Shown one piece after another: positions 1 through 5,634 of a DNA stretch of 11,967 bases. Origin of the DNA: Microcaldota archaeon (GTDB taxonomy: Archaea > Micrarchaeota > Micrarchaeia > Micrarchaeales > CABMGC01). The notes beneath the pieces are model-generated. The model saw only the letters and a program-made list of their open reading frames with translations, was not told the DNA's origin and made no database searches. Both the position numbers and the translations under genes were made by a program. The stretch covers positions 1 through 11,967 of the forward strand of contig JASHTX010000075.1 of NCBI GenBank assembly GCA_030040335.1. Reading direction: 5' to 3'. Positions within the stretch are counted from its first letter, which is position 1. Every line of letters begins with the position of its first letter.

Positions 1-101
1 GGTGCGATCGCATCGGCTATGCTGCCTGTCAGCTTTGTCCCGCAGGTATGGCAGAATTTTGCATCGTTCCTATTCTCGGTTCCACATTTCGGACAGAACA
101 T
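1..101 (-). CDS. Zinc-ribbon protein, N-terminal fragment (runs off window)
   Basis: Only the first 33 codons are in the window, read from an ATG at 101-99. The peptide begins MFCPKCGTENRNDAKFCHTCG: two CxxC knuckles (Cys3/Cys6 and Cys17/Cys20) ten residues apart. This is the classic double-knuckle zinc ribbon found at the N-terminus of many small archaeal proteins, where it usually precedes a membrane segment or another domain. The following residues (TKLTGSIADAIA) look like a linker. A GAGGT Shine-Dalgarno lies about 6 nt before the ATG, and a TATA-like element lies further upstream on the same strand. The function cannot be told from the ribbon alone, because the family-defining part lies outside the window. 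The zinc-ribbon call is secure; the role is unknown. Confidence 0.85.
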   Translation of the reverse strand, partial: MFCPKCGTENRNDAKFCHTCGTKLTGSIADAIA

Positions 102-135
102 GTCTACCTCTCATCCTAGCCTTTGTTTCTAGCCC

Positions 136-146
136 TAATATACTTT
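136..146 (-). promoter_or_regulatory. TATA-like promoter of the zinc-ribbon gene
   Basis: On the minus strand this reads AAAAGTATATT, centred about 40 nt before the ATG at 101. The expected transcription start would be near 115, leaving a short leader that contains GAGGT just before the ATG. It is an archaeal TATA candidate found by eye, with no experimental support. Confidence 0.45.
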
Positions 147-211
147 TGCTTTAGGGTTTTGCCGCAATATCCCGCATGCGGATAGGCGGCTATTTCAGAA
201 ATTTCGTCAAC

Positions 212-221
212 ATATATAAAT
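212..221 (+). promoter_or_regulatory. TATA box of the 152-aa orphan gene
   Basis: ATATATAAAT, followed directly by GGG, is centred about 33 nt before the ATG at 249. The transcription start would fall near 242, leaving a leader of a few bases or none. The decamer TATAAATGGG (215-224) recurs exactly in the methyltransferase promoter at 5598-5607. Confidence 0.65.
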
Positions 222-248
222 GGGCAGAATAGATAACAACCGGGTAGA

Positions 249-707
249 ATGCACAAAGAAATGAGCAAACGTGGCGCTATAGAAAAGACCCTGAGAGCAT
301 CACCAGAGTTGATATCGGTTGGCAGAATATACTACCCTCCTGAGAAAGACTCTTCTCAGAATGAAGCAGCTTTTGCGTTGGCACCCAGGAACTCGGTCCG
401 CTCTGCGGCAGCGGTTAGGGATTTGGCTTATGATTTCGTTGAACGAGCGGCAGAGAGAGGAGCGAAATACATGCAACGCGGCATAAAGAAATACGAGGGC
501 TCAGAACCAACTTTCAATGTCTCATATATCAGCTATGAAGGGGATGAAGGAAAAACACTTGTACTCTTTTATCCTTCAATTGCGGTTGCAAGTGCAGCGA
601 GACGTGTAGATGAGCGACTAGAAGCCACATTTTTCCTTACGGTTGTAAGCGAAAAGATAGTGAAGGAACTTCAACCCGGCTTCGTGTTCGATCAGAATCA
701 GATCTGA
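249..707 (+). CDS. Hypothetical protein, 152 aa
   Basis: I do not recognise the family. The product is soluble-looking, with no signal peptide or transmembrane segment. Its N-terminal third is basic, residues 54-80 look like a strongly charged helix (DLAYDFVERAAERGAKYMQR), and the C-terminal half alternates predicted strands (FNVSYISYE, KTLVLFYPS, ATFFLTVVSE) with a helix. This suggests a small alpha/beta domain. The ATG at 249 was chosen because it is the first in-frame start after the TATA box at 212-221; an ATG at 261 is an alternative. It stands alone, converging on the HTH regulator with a 38-bp gap. Its arginine codons (by hand: 6 CGN, 4 AGA, 2 AGG) differ from AGG-rich neighbours such as the KaiC-like gene, so it may be a recent arrival or lineage-specific. 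Gene reality is likely because a promoter and a full-length frame agree; the function is unknown. Confidence 0.65.
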   Translation: MHKEMSKRGAIEKTLRASPELISVGRIYYPPEKDSSQNEAAFALAPRNSVRSAAAVRDLAYDFVERAAERGAKYMQRGIKKYEGSEPTFNVSYISYEGDEGKTLVLFYPSIAVASAARRVDERLEATFFLTVVSEKIVKELQPGFVFDQNQI

Positions 708-745
708 GTTGGCACCAACCAAACAGCTCCGCTAATTGACATCCT

Positions 746-1438
746 TCAGATGTTATTCAGCCTGACTCTCAGCTCCTCGCCGTTGAGCTTCGTTGTCAGA
801 AGCGGTATCTTCTCTATCTGGGCTATCTTTATCGCCAGCTTGTCCACTGTGTCTACGTTCTGTATCACCACGAGCTTGGGCTTTATCGGCGCTACTCTCA
901 CCACCACCATCGGAGACCTGCCCGTGCTGACCTGGTCGAAGATGAACGCGCGCTCCGTGGTCGTGCCGAAGAGCTTCGGGTACTCGCTCGGGCTTATCTC
1001 GAGTATGACCTTGAGGCTGTCTAGCATCGTGTATCCGAAAAGCTTTATCGCGTCGAGCTGATTGGGATTAGCCGCTATCTTAGCCTCTATCAGTCTCGAG
1101 AAGTCTATGCCGCTTATCGGGGTTGAGAAGTCCTTTATGAGATAGAAGCTGCCCTGCTCCTCCTTTGCAGCGTTGAACTTCTGCAGGTTCCTCGTTACCT
1201 CTGATCCCTTCTGCTCGTCTATTGTCAGAAGCGCCTTGACGAACCTCTTGATTATTCCGACTCCGGGGCTGGCCCTCCTGTTCCCCTCGTAGTCGCTTAT
1301 GGTGCTTGCTGATATCTTGAGGAACTTCGCGAGTTCGACCTGCGATATGCCGAAGAGCTCCCTCCATTTCTTCATTGCGCTCCCGGCGCTCTCGGCCATC
1401 GATATCTCTCCGGCTATTCTTTCCTCCAGGCTGTCCAT
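746..1438 (-). CDS. Archaeal HTH (Cro/C1-type) transcriptional regulator, COG1709-like
   Basis: A 230-aa DNA-binding protein. An N-terminal helix (LEERIAGEISMAESAG) is followed by a Cro/C1-type helix-turn-helix at about residues 22-70: MKKWRELFGISQVELAKFL, then recognition helix ISASTISDYE and the conserved NRRASPG wing. The remaining 150 residues form an alpha/beta domain containing TTERAFIFDQVSTGRSPMVV, followed by KPKLVVIQN and a helix before IPLLTTK. I recall this layout from archaeal COG1709 regulators; the C-terminal domain probably senses a ligand or forms the dimer, but its signal is unknown. The frame stays open upstream to an ATG at 1558, but the start at 1438 is preferred: the family begins here, a TATA box lies about 26 nt before it, and the extension would run through palindromic DNA. 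The 21-bp palindrome abutting the TATA box suggests autoregulation. The gene lies 130 bp downstream of the surface-protein gene on the same strand. Confidence 0.85.
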   Translation of the reverse strand: MDSLEERIAGEISMAESAGSAMKKWRELFGISQVELAKFLKISASTISDYEGNRRASPGVGIIKRFVKALLTIDEQKGSEVTRNLQKFNAAKEEQGSFYLIKDFSTPISGIDFSRLIEAKIAANPNQLDAIKLFGYTMLDSLKVILEISPSEYPKLFGTTTERAFIFDQVSTGRSPMVVVRVAPIKPKLVVIQNVDTVDKLAIKIAQIEKIPLLTTKLNGEELRVRLNNI

Positions 1439-1459
1439 GCGATTATATTCTTGTATAGG

Positions 1460-1469
1460 TTTAATAAAG
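1460..1469 (-). promoter_or_regulatory. TATA box of the HTH regulator
   Basis: On the minus strand this reads CTTTATTAAA, centred about 26 nt before the ATG at 1438. The transcript would therefore start at or next to the start codon (leaderless). Its upstream edge, where the TFB recognition element should lie, merges into the palindrome at 1469-1489. Confidence 0.6.
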
Positions 1470-1489
1470 TATCTGACGAAGTCAGATAC
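1469..1489. promoter_or_regulatory. Perfect 9-3-9 palindrome, candidate operator
   Basis: Left arm GTATCTGAC (1469-1477), spacer GAA (1478-1480), right arm GTCAGATAC (1481-1489); all nine base pairs match. Its centre is about 41 nt upstream of the regulator's start codon, directly upstream of and touching the TATA box. Cro/C1-type dimers bind sites of this size and symmetry, so a site for the regulator itself is the simplest reading. Occupancy could block TFB/TBP loading or, less likely at this spacing, assist it. The palindrome is seen directly; the bound protein is inferred. Confidence 0.6.
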
Positions 1490-1490
1490 G

Positions 1491-1505
1491 ACAGATGCAA
1501 TCTGT
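1491..1505. repeat. Second short palindrome beside the candidate operator
   Basis: ACAGAT (1491-1496), spacer GCA, ATCTGT (1500-1505); all six base pairs match. It lies one base beyond the 21-bp palindrome and reuses the same CAGAT/ATCTG core, with the half-sites turned inside out (CAGAT first, ATCTG second). It may be a secondary operator. Short palindromes do arise by chance, but the adjacency and shared core make this less likely. Confidence 0.4.
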
Positions 1506-1523
1506 GCACAAGACGCTCGTTTT

Positions 1524-1569
1524 TGCTCGTAGAACGGCCATGACGAGCAGATGGCCAAGAGTCATGGCC
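1524..1569. repeat. Two overlapping inverted repeats between the surface-protein and regulator genes
   Basis: Repeat B pairs GGCCATGAC (1536-1544) with GTCATGGCC (1561-1569), with a 16-nt loop; its outer arm ends on the last base of the surface-protein stop codon. Repeat A pairs TGCTCGT (1524-1530) with ACGAGCA (1543-1549), with a 12-nt loop. They share bases 1543-1544 and interleave, so both cannot form completely at once. A further direct copy of GCTCGT lies at 1515-1520. No T-tract follows either hairpin on the minus strand, so neither is an ordinary terminator. They could be a 3'-end hairpin of the surface-protein mRNA, protein-binding sites, or mutually exclusive RNA folds. Confidence 0.45.
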
Positions 1570-2240
1570 TACTTCTTAAGTTTCGCGTAGGCCTTCTTTA
1601 CGTCATCGTCCATCTCCGAATTGTTTGCAACTTCCTTTGCAGGTAGAAAGAGTGAAAAGAGGGAGAGCAGCACACCTCCGAGGAGCAGCACGAAAGCGAT
1701 AGCTCCGTATGCACCTATAGCGAGTGAACCGGAGTTGAGCGTAGCCGTGGACTCGGGCAGATACTTGGCGTAGACGGTCGCGTTATCGGTTCCGTAGTTG
1801 GAAAAGATGCCGTAGTACGTGTCCGCGGGCATCGCCTGTGAGAAGTTGATAAGGTATGCGGGCGTGGGAAACGACTGGTTAACAAATCCGGAATATGGGA
1901 AGACGCCAGAGCTCGAGTTCTCGTATACCTCGTAGACTCCGCTGCCCTCCATTGAGATTATGGTGTTTCTCGGCTGCGCGCCGGTCTGCAGGCCGTTGAA
2001 GACCTCGGCGTTTACGAGATAGAAGTCCACTGCGCTGCTTGAGTTGTATGAGAAGAGCACGACGCCTGCCTGCGTAAGCGGCACAGGTATGTAGCCTACA
2101 GCTTTCGGGCCTATGATCAGCTCCTTGACCAGCGGTGAGGTGCTGATCTGCGAAGCGGTCACAGACTGTATGGAGAGCAGTCCAGCCGCGATTCCGAGGA
2201 CAAAGAGCACTATGCCTGCGTAGAGAATATTTTTCCTCAT
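1569..2240 (-). CDS. Bitopic surface protein, hypothetical (223 aa)
   Basis: An envelope protein of unknown family. Residues 5-24 (ILYAGIVLFVLGIAAGLLSI), after a short MRKN start, form a signal anchor or signal peptide. Residues about 25-172 are a polar, strand-rich exterior domain rich in Ser, Tyr, Asn and Gly, with possible N-glycosylation sequons at Asn66, 108, 121, 132 and 153. Residues about 174-200 are a second membrane helix, followed by a charged tail (about 201-223) ending AKLKK that should be cytoplasmic. There are no cysteines. The ATG at 2240 lies about 28 nt after a TATA-like element. The gene diverges from the KaiC-like gene and precedes the HTH regulator on the same strand. An accessory role in secretion, adhesion or envelope structure is possible, but no motif points to one. 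Confidence 0.75.
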   Translation of the reverse strand: MRKNILYAGIVLFVLGIAAGLLSIQSVTASQISTSPLVKELIIGPKAVGYIPVPLTQAGVVLFSYNSSSAVDFYLVNAEVFNGLQTGAQPRNTIISMEGSGVYEVYENSSSGVFPYSGFVNQSFPTPAYLINFSQAMPADTYYGIFSNYGTDNATVYAKYLPESTATLNSGSLAIGAYGAIAFVLLLGGVLLSLFSLFLPAKEVANNSEMDDDVKKAYAKLKK

Positions 2241-2263
2241 GTGAACAACTAATCAAAGTTCAT

Positions 2264-2272
2264 GAATAAAAT
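2264..2272 (-). promoter_or_regulatory. TATA-like promoter of the surface-protein gene
   Basis: On the minus strand this reads ATTTTATTC, preceded by a purine run (AAAAG) suitable for a TFB recognition element. It is centred about 28 nt before the ATG at 2240, consistent with a leaderless transcript. Confidence 0.45.
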
Positions 2273-2296
2273 CTTTTCCATGCGCCTTTAGAACAG

Positions 2297-2306
2297 TATT
2301 TAAATA
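2297..2306 (+). promoter_or_regulatory. TATA box of the KaiC-cysteine repeat-DHH cluster
   Basis: TATTTAAATA is centred about 25 nt before the GTG at 2326, so the transcript should start at the first codon. The element is itself palindromic and could be used in both directions, but the surface-protein gene has a better-placed element of its own. Confidence 0.65.
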
Positions 2307-2325
2307 ACGAGGTAGTAATAGGCTA

Positions 2326-3066
2326 GTGGTCCTAGTGTCAAACCTAGTGAAGACTGGAATATCGGGGCTTGACGGCATGCTCTACGGGGGCATACCGGAA
2401 GGCAATCAGGTGGTCCTCGCTGGCGGCCCGGGCTCGGGCAAGACGCTACTCTCTTTTGAGTATCTATACAGGAACGCAAGGGCAGGAGCCACCTCGGTCT
2501 TCTTCGCTCTGGAAGAAGAGCCTGAGCGCGTGCTTGATAATGCAAGGGTAGCCTTCAAGGATTTTGACGACATTGACGCACTGATAAAGAGGAAGACGCT
2601 GGTTATAGATGGGAAGGATCCAGCCACTGTACTGCACGGGGGCAGCTCGGGAGGAGGATCGCAGTATGAATTCGGCAAGGTGCTCTCTGAGATAGAGTCG
2701 CTCATAGTCTCGACAAAGGCAAAGAGGATTGTGATAGACTCGCTTTCTGTGCTTGAGATGCTCATAGCCGAACCCGCGGTATACAGGAGGAGCATGCTCT
2801 CGCTGGCCGGCAACCTGAGGCACCTGGGCGTCACTTCGCTTCTTACCGCTGAGATGGCCACGCCTGAGAGGAGCAAGCTCACGTTCCAGACAGAATTTTT
2901 CGTCTTTGATGGGATAATAGTAATGTACGAGCGCGGCGAGGAGGAAGAGAAGAGGCTTCTCGGAATGGAGGTAATAAAGATGCGAGGCGCTAAGCACAGT
3001 TTCATAACAACGCCATACGAGATAACATCTGAAGGCATAAACGTCGTTTCGACTCAGGACATTTGA
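2326..3066 (+). CDS. KaiC-like RecA-superfamily ATPase, single domain (246 aa)
   Basis: A cytoplasmic P-loop ATPase of the archaeal KaiC-like group (COG0467). It opens with the family signature VKTGISGLDGMLYGGIPEG (residues 8-26), followed by Walker A GGPGSGKT (33-40). A run of acidic residues, FALEEEPERV (60-69), corresponds to the catalytic glutamate pair of KaiC. Walker B is RIVIDSLS (134-141, Asp138). One RecA fold, rather than KaiC's two, is present and is full length. A glycine/serine-rich loop (105-112, GGSSGGGS) is unusual. Such proteins form hexamers and act as ATP-driven switches; ArlH of the archaellum is a relative, but no archaellum genes are nearby. The GTG at 2326 fits the TATA box at 2297-2306; a GTG at 2335 is possible. 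Arginine codons are mostly AGG (10 of 13). It leads the cluster with the cysteine-repeat and DHH genes. Family call strong, process unknown. Confidence 0.92.
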   Translation: MVLVSNLVKTGISGLDGMLYGGIPEGNQVVLAGGPGSGKTLLSFEYLYRNARAGATSVFFALEEEPERVLDNARVAFKDFDDIDALIKRKTLVIDGKDPATVLHGGSSGGGSQYEFGKVLSEIESLIVSTKAKRIVIDSLSVLEMLIAEPAVYRRSMLSLAGNLRHLGVTSLLTAEMATPERSKLTFQTEFFVFDGIIVMYERGEEEEKRLLGMEVIKMRGAKHSFITTPYEITSEGINVVSTQDI

Positions 3067-3093
3067 TTTTTGGCACGCACGGGTAATGATCTA

Positions 3094-4128
3094 ATGAGCC
3101 AGGATGCTGGAGACTCCGATGTAACAGGGAAGCTCAAGATTTATGCCGTGATCGTCTTCCTGCTTGTCATACTGGCTTTGGCGTCCTTTCTTTTTCTTCC
3201 GAAAGGCGGCAGCCTCGGTTCATGCAAGAGCCTTGTAATATCGGAAAGCAGGGACCAGTGCTTGACTGAGCTTGCGATCTCGACAGCGAACGCGTCGGTC
3301 TGCGGTCTGGCAACGGGTTCCTACTCAACCGAATGCTACATGCAGATTGCGCAGAATACCGGAAACAGCACAATGTGCAGCGAGCTGGGAAGCGGCGCTC
3401 TGGAAAGCCAGTGCGTAATGCCGATCGCTGTCAGAGAGGATGACTACGGCCTCTGCGAAAAGATTTCAGAGCCGTACCTCTCAAAATGCGTCGAGCAGAT
3501 TGCGCTCCAATCGGACAATGCAACACTCTGCGGCAACGTGGCAAACGCAACTGATGAAATGTATTGCACATCATTGCTGGGAATAAAAAGCGCGCTCGAC
3601 TTCAAATCTGCAGAATACTGCCTCAACGTCAGCTCCGAGGATAACCCCAACTTTACAAGCAGCATAATAGTCAACTTCACAACCCCGAAGAATGCGACAG
3701 CCCAGCCCACTACCGAGCTGGTCACCAGCTTCCTGCCATTCACGCCGAACGTCACCTTCACAGCCAGAGACTTCTGCTACACGGCACTTGCCACAGCAAC
3801 ATACAACACTTCTCTTTGCGACAGCGTGACCTACGGTGAGGGAAGGACCCTATGCGTAGATCAGGCGACAAAGATAACCAATACAACTGCAAGCTACAGC
3901 ACGGAGATCGCAGGCTGCTCCGCGCTGGGTTCCTACTCCGAGCAGTGCATAGAAGGGGTGGAGCTGTCTGAAGCAGTCCAAACAAAGAACGTCAGCATCT
4001 GCGCCCAGTTCCAGGAGCCGATAAATGACAATTGTTATGCGGAGATTGCAAGCACCTATAAGAACTCCACATTCTGCAGCTACATAAGCAACAGCACCGA
4101 AGAGAGCTTGTGCGTCAGCAATTCGTGA
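3094..4128 (+). CDS. Membrane-anchored protein with tandem paired-cysteine repeats (344 aa)
   Basis: An N-terminal acidic stretch and one membrane helix (about residues 16-36, IYAVIVFLLVILALASFLFLP) are followed by an exterior region of about 305 residues with 20 cysteines. In the first half they fall at 44, 56, 70, 81, 95, 107, 121, 132, 146 and 158, with steps alternating between 11-12 and 14. The implied repeat is about 25-26 residues with two cysteines, with IA near the second (ECYMQIA, KCVEQIA). After a Thr/Pro/Asn-rich, cysteine-free insert (about 177-227) the repeats resume less regularly to the C-terminus (CYAEIASTY, LCVSNS). Many N-x-S/T sequons suggest glycosylation. Disulphide-linked helical hairpins are likely but inferred. 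The ATG at 3094 was chosen because it gives the usual short tail before the helix; a TTG at 3070 is the alternative. The end overlaps the DHH start by 4 nt, indicating translational coupling. Family not recognised. Confidence 0.85.
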   Translation: MSQDAGDSDVTGKLKIYAVIVFLLVILALASFLFLPKGGSLGSCKSLVISESRDQCLTELAISTANASVCGLATGSYSTECYMQIAQNTGNSTMCSELGSGALESQCVMPIAVREDDYGLCEKISEPYLSKCVEQIALQSDNATLCGNVANATDEMYCTSLLGIKSALDFKSAEYCLNVSSEDNPNFTSSIIVNFTTPKNATAQPTTELVTSFLPFTPNVTFTARDFCYTALATATYNTSLCDSVTYGEGRTLCVDQATKITNTTASYSTEIAGCSALGSYSEQCIEGVELSEAVQTKNVSICAQFQEPINDNCYAEIASTYKNSTFCSYISNSTEESLCVSNS

Positions 4129-5558
4129 GTGAGACCTTGAAGGCATTCGTATCATGCATCAGGCGCTACGTGGGCGCGGATGACGCAGACTACTTTCTTG
4201 TGATTCAGAAAGGGGCGAGAACTGAGACCAGAAGCCTGAAGAGCAAGATCATGATCAACGTAGGCGAATTTGGGACGGCCACTATGGGCAAAGACGCGAT
4301 CGAGAGTTTTGATGCAGTGCAAGACGAGAAAGAAAAAGGCTTGCTGTATAAAAAGGTGGAAGAATGTGCTGGCAGAATTGTTCAGAAGAAAGTCCACCGC
4401 ACCGGAGTCGAGAAACTCGATGCGATTACGGACAGGCTCTGGAGCCATCTGTCAGACGCGATGCTGGTTTTTGTCAGAAAGGTGGCGGTTGCGGCTCCGA
4501 TAGTGATAAGGTTTCACAATGACATAGACGGATCAAGCGGTGCGTACGCGCTTTACAAGTCGCTTGTTGACGCACAGAAAAGAAACAAGGAAATCGACTA
4601 TGAGGCAAACATTGTCTGGCGCATGCATGGAAGTGTGAGTTACTCAAGAGAGGATGCGACAGCGGACATAATGGCTTGCAACAATTACGAGTGCACGGAG
4701 AAGCCGCTTCTTGTCATAATAGATTTCGGCACAGCCGAGGAGAGCAATCCGGGCCTTGAGCTCGTCAGGGAGAGATTCGACATCATCTGGCTCGACCATC
4801 ACCCGGTACTGGAGAAGTTTGCTGGCAGGGGACTGGCGCACTATGTCAACCCCTGGAACTTCGGGGGCGATTCAAACTACACAGCGGGCTTCCTCGCCTG
4901 CGTCTTCGCACAGACGCTCTCTGAGATAGACACAAAGAACATGGAAGGGGCGTCTTTCATCGGCGATTACAGCGAGTATGCAAAACCCGATCAGGAAAGC
5001 AGGAGGCTGGCCGCGCTGCTCGACCTCCTGACGAGCGACACAAGGATGGCGTCGGGTTCTAAGGGCGTGCTCAACCCTAAGGAGATAGACTCTGTGCTTA
5101 ATGACAAAAAGAGGAGCGAAGAACTAATAGCCTATGCGGAAAACAGGGTGGCCGAGATGCTCGATATCGCGGTAAAGTCGGTCAAGATATACAAGGCGAA
5201 GGAGACCAACATATACGTGGCAGACTTCGAGAGCATCAGGGGGAACGAAGACGAGAGATATCCGCTGCCTGGCAGGTTCGCGTCAAGACTGCTGGGCAGG
5301 ATAGAGGAGCTTAACAGGGTACCCTGCATCCTGCTCCTTCACTTCGGCCACTTCGTCTCGCTCAGAATGAGCAAGAAGCTGAACGAGAGAGTCAACCTCC
5401 TGCAGGCCCTTGAAGACGTCAGGAAGGACTATTCGCAGTACGTGGATTCTGCGGGCGGGCACAGCAACGCGGCGAGCATAAAGCTGAAGACCGACGAGAT
5501 GAAGAAAGAGGTAATAAAGAGTGCTGTTGACAGGTTGAAAGATGCGTTGGAAGCATAA
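4125..5558 (+). CDS. DHH/DHHA1-family phosphoesterase, RecJ-like (477 aa)
   Basis: A predicted metal-dependent phosphodiesterase or single-strand exonuclease. The DHH domain shows motif I HNDIDG (His131-Gly136), motif II VIIDFGT, motif III LDHHPV (Asp224, His225, His226) and motif IV LLTSDTR. A C-terminal DHHA1 domain ends with the substrate-binding GGHSNAAS (from Gly444). The motif residues expected to bind two Mn2+ ions are present. About 125 residues precede motif I, a lead-in that I cannot assign. Archaeal relatives include RecJ-like/GAN proteins tied to the replisome and enzymes that degrade short oligonucleotides or cyclic dinucleotides; the sequence alone does not separate these. The GTG at 4125 overlaps the upstream TGA as GTGA, typical of coupled genes; a GTG at 4110 would add five residues. 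It ends the KaiC-cysteine repeat cluster, and the next gene has its own promoter. Confidence 0.9.
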   Translation: MSETLKAFVSCIRRYVGADDADYFLVIQKGARTETRSLKSKIMINVGEFGTATMGKDAIESFDAVQDEKEKGLLYKKVEECAGRIVQKKVHRTGVEKLDAITDRLWSHLSDAMLVFVRKVAVAAPIVIRFHNDIDGSSGAYALYKSLVDAQKRNKEIDYEANIVWRMHGSVSYSREDATADIMACNNYECTEKPLLVIIDFGTAEESNPGLELVRERFDIIWLDHHPVLEKFAGRGLAHYVNPWNFGGDSNYTAGFLACVFAQTLSEIDTKNMEGASFIGDYSEYAKPDQESRRLAALLDLLTSDTRMASGSKGVLNPKEIDSVLNDKKRSEELIAYAENRVAEMLDIAVKSVKIYKAKETNIYVADFESIRGNEDERYPLPGRFASRLLGRIEELNRVPCILLLHFGHFVSLRMSKKLNERVNLLQALEDVRKDYSQYVDSAGGHSNAASIKLKTDEMKKEVIKSAVDRLKDALEA

Positions 5559-5596
5559 GACAGAGAGGAGATGGCAAAACAAACAGGTAACAATTC

Positions 5597-5604
5597 TTAT
5601 AAAT
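5597..5604 (+). promoter_or_regulatory. TATA box of the methyltransferase-like gene
   Basis: TTATAAAT followed by GGGG is centred about 34 nt before the ATG at 5635, predicting a short or absent leader. The decamer TATAAATGGG (5598-5607) matches the promoter of the 152-aa gene (215-224). Confidence 0.65.
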
Positions 5605-5634
5605 GGGGAAAAAGAGATAGCCCTGTGCATAGCA

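Noticed and set aside
102..248. Intergenic region searched for a tRNA or small RNA
   Set aside because: No cloverleaf, TTCRA-type T-arm or strong hairpin was found; the stretch is explained by two divergent promoters.
698..719. Palindrome TCAGATCTGA and small hairpin GTTGG-CA-CCAAC between the convergent 152-aa and HTH genes, considered as a bidirectional terminator
   Set aside because: The stems are short, no T-tract follows on either strand, and part of it is coding. The shared CAGAT core is noted under findings only as a weak link to the operator.
1439..1558. Open N-terminal extension of 40 codons on the HTH regulator from an ATG at 1558
   Set aside because: It would run through the TATA box and several perfect palindromes, has no family resemblance, and the ATG at 1438 has a well-placed promoter.
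2297..2306. TATTTAAATA as an operator palindrome
   Set aside because: AT-rich self-complementarity is expected of a TATA box, and its position fits the KaiC-like gene promoter.
2326..3066. KaiC-like ATPase as ArlH of an archaellum operon
   Set aside because: No arlI, arlJ or archaellin gene is adjacent; the neighbours are a cysteine-repeat protein and a DHH phosphoesterase.
3094..4128. Cysteine-rich protein as a metallothionein or zinc-finger protein
   Set aside because: The cysteines are 11-14 residues apart rather than in CxC/CxxC pairs, and the region is extracytoplasmic with many sequons; disulphides fit better.
5542..5634. Upstream start of the methyltransferase inside the DHH gene
   Set aside because: The promoter TATA box lies downstream of the ATG at 5542 and the added residues are basic and unlike the family.
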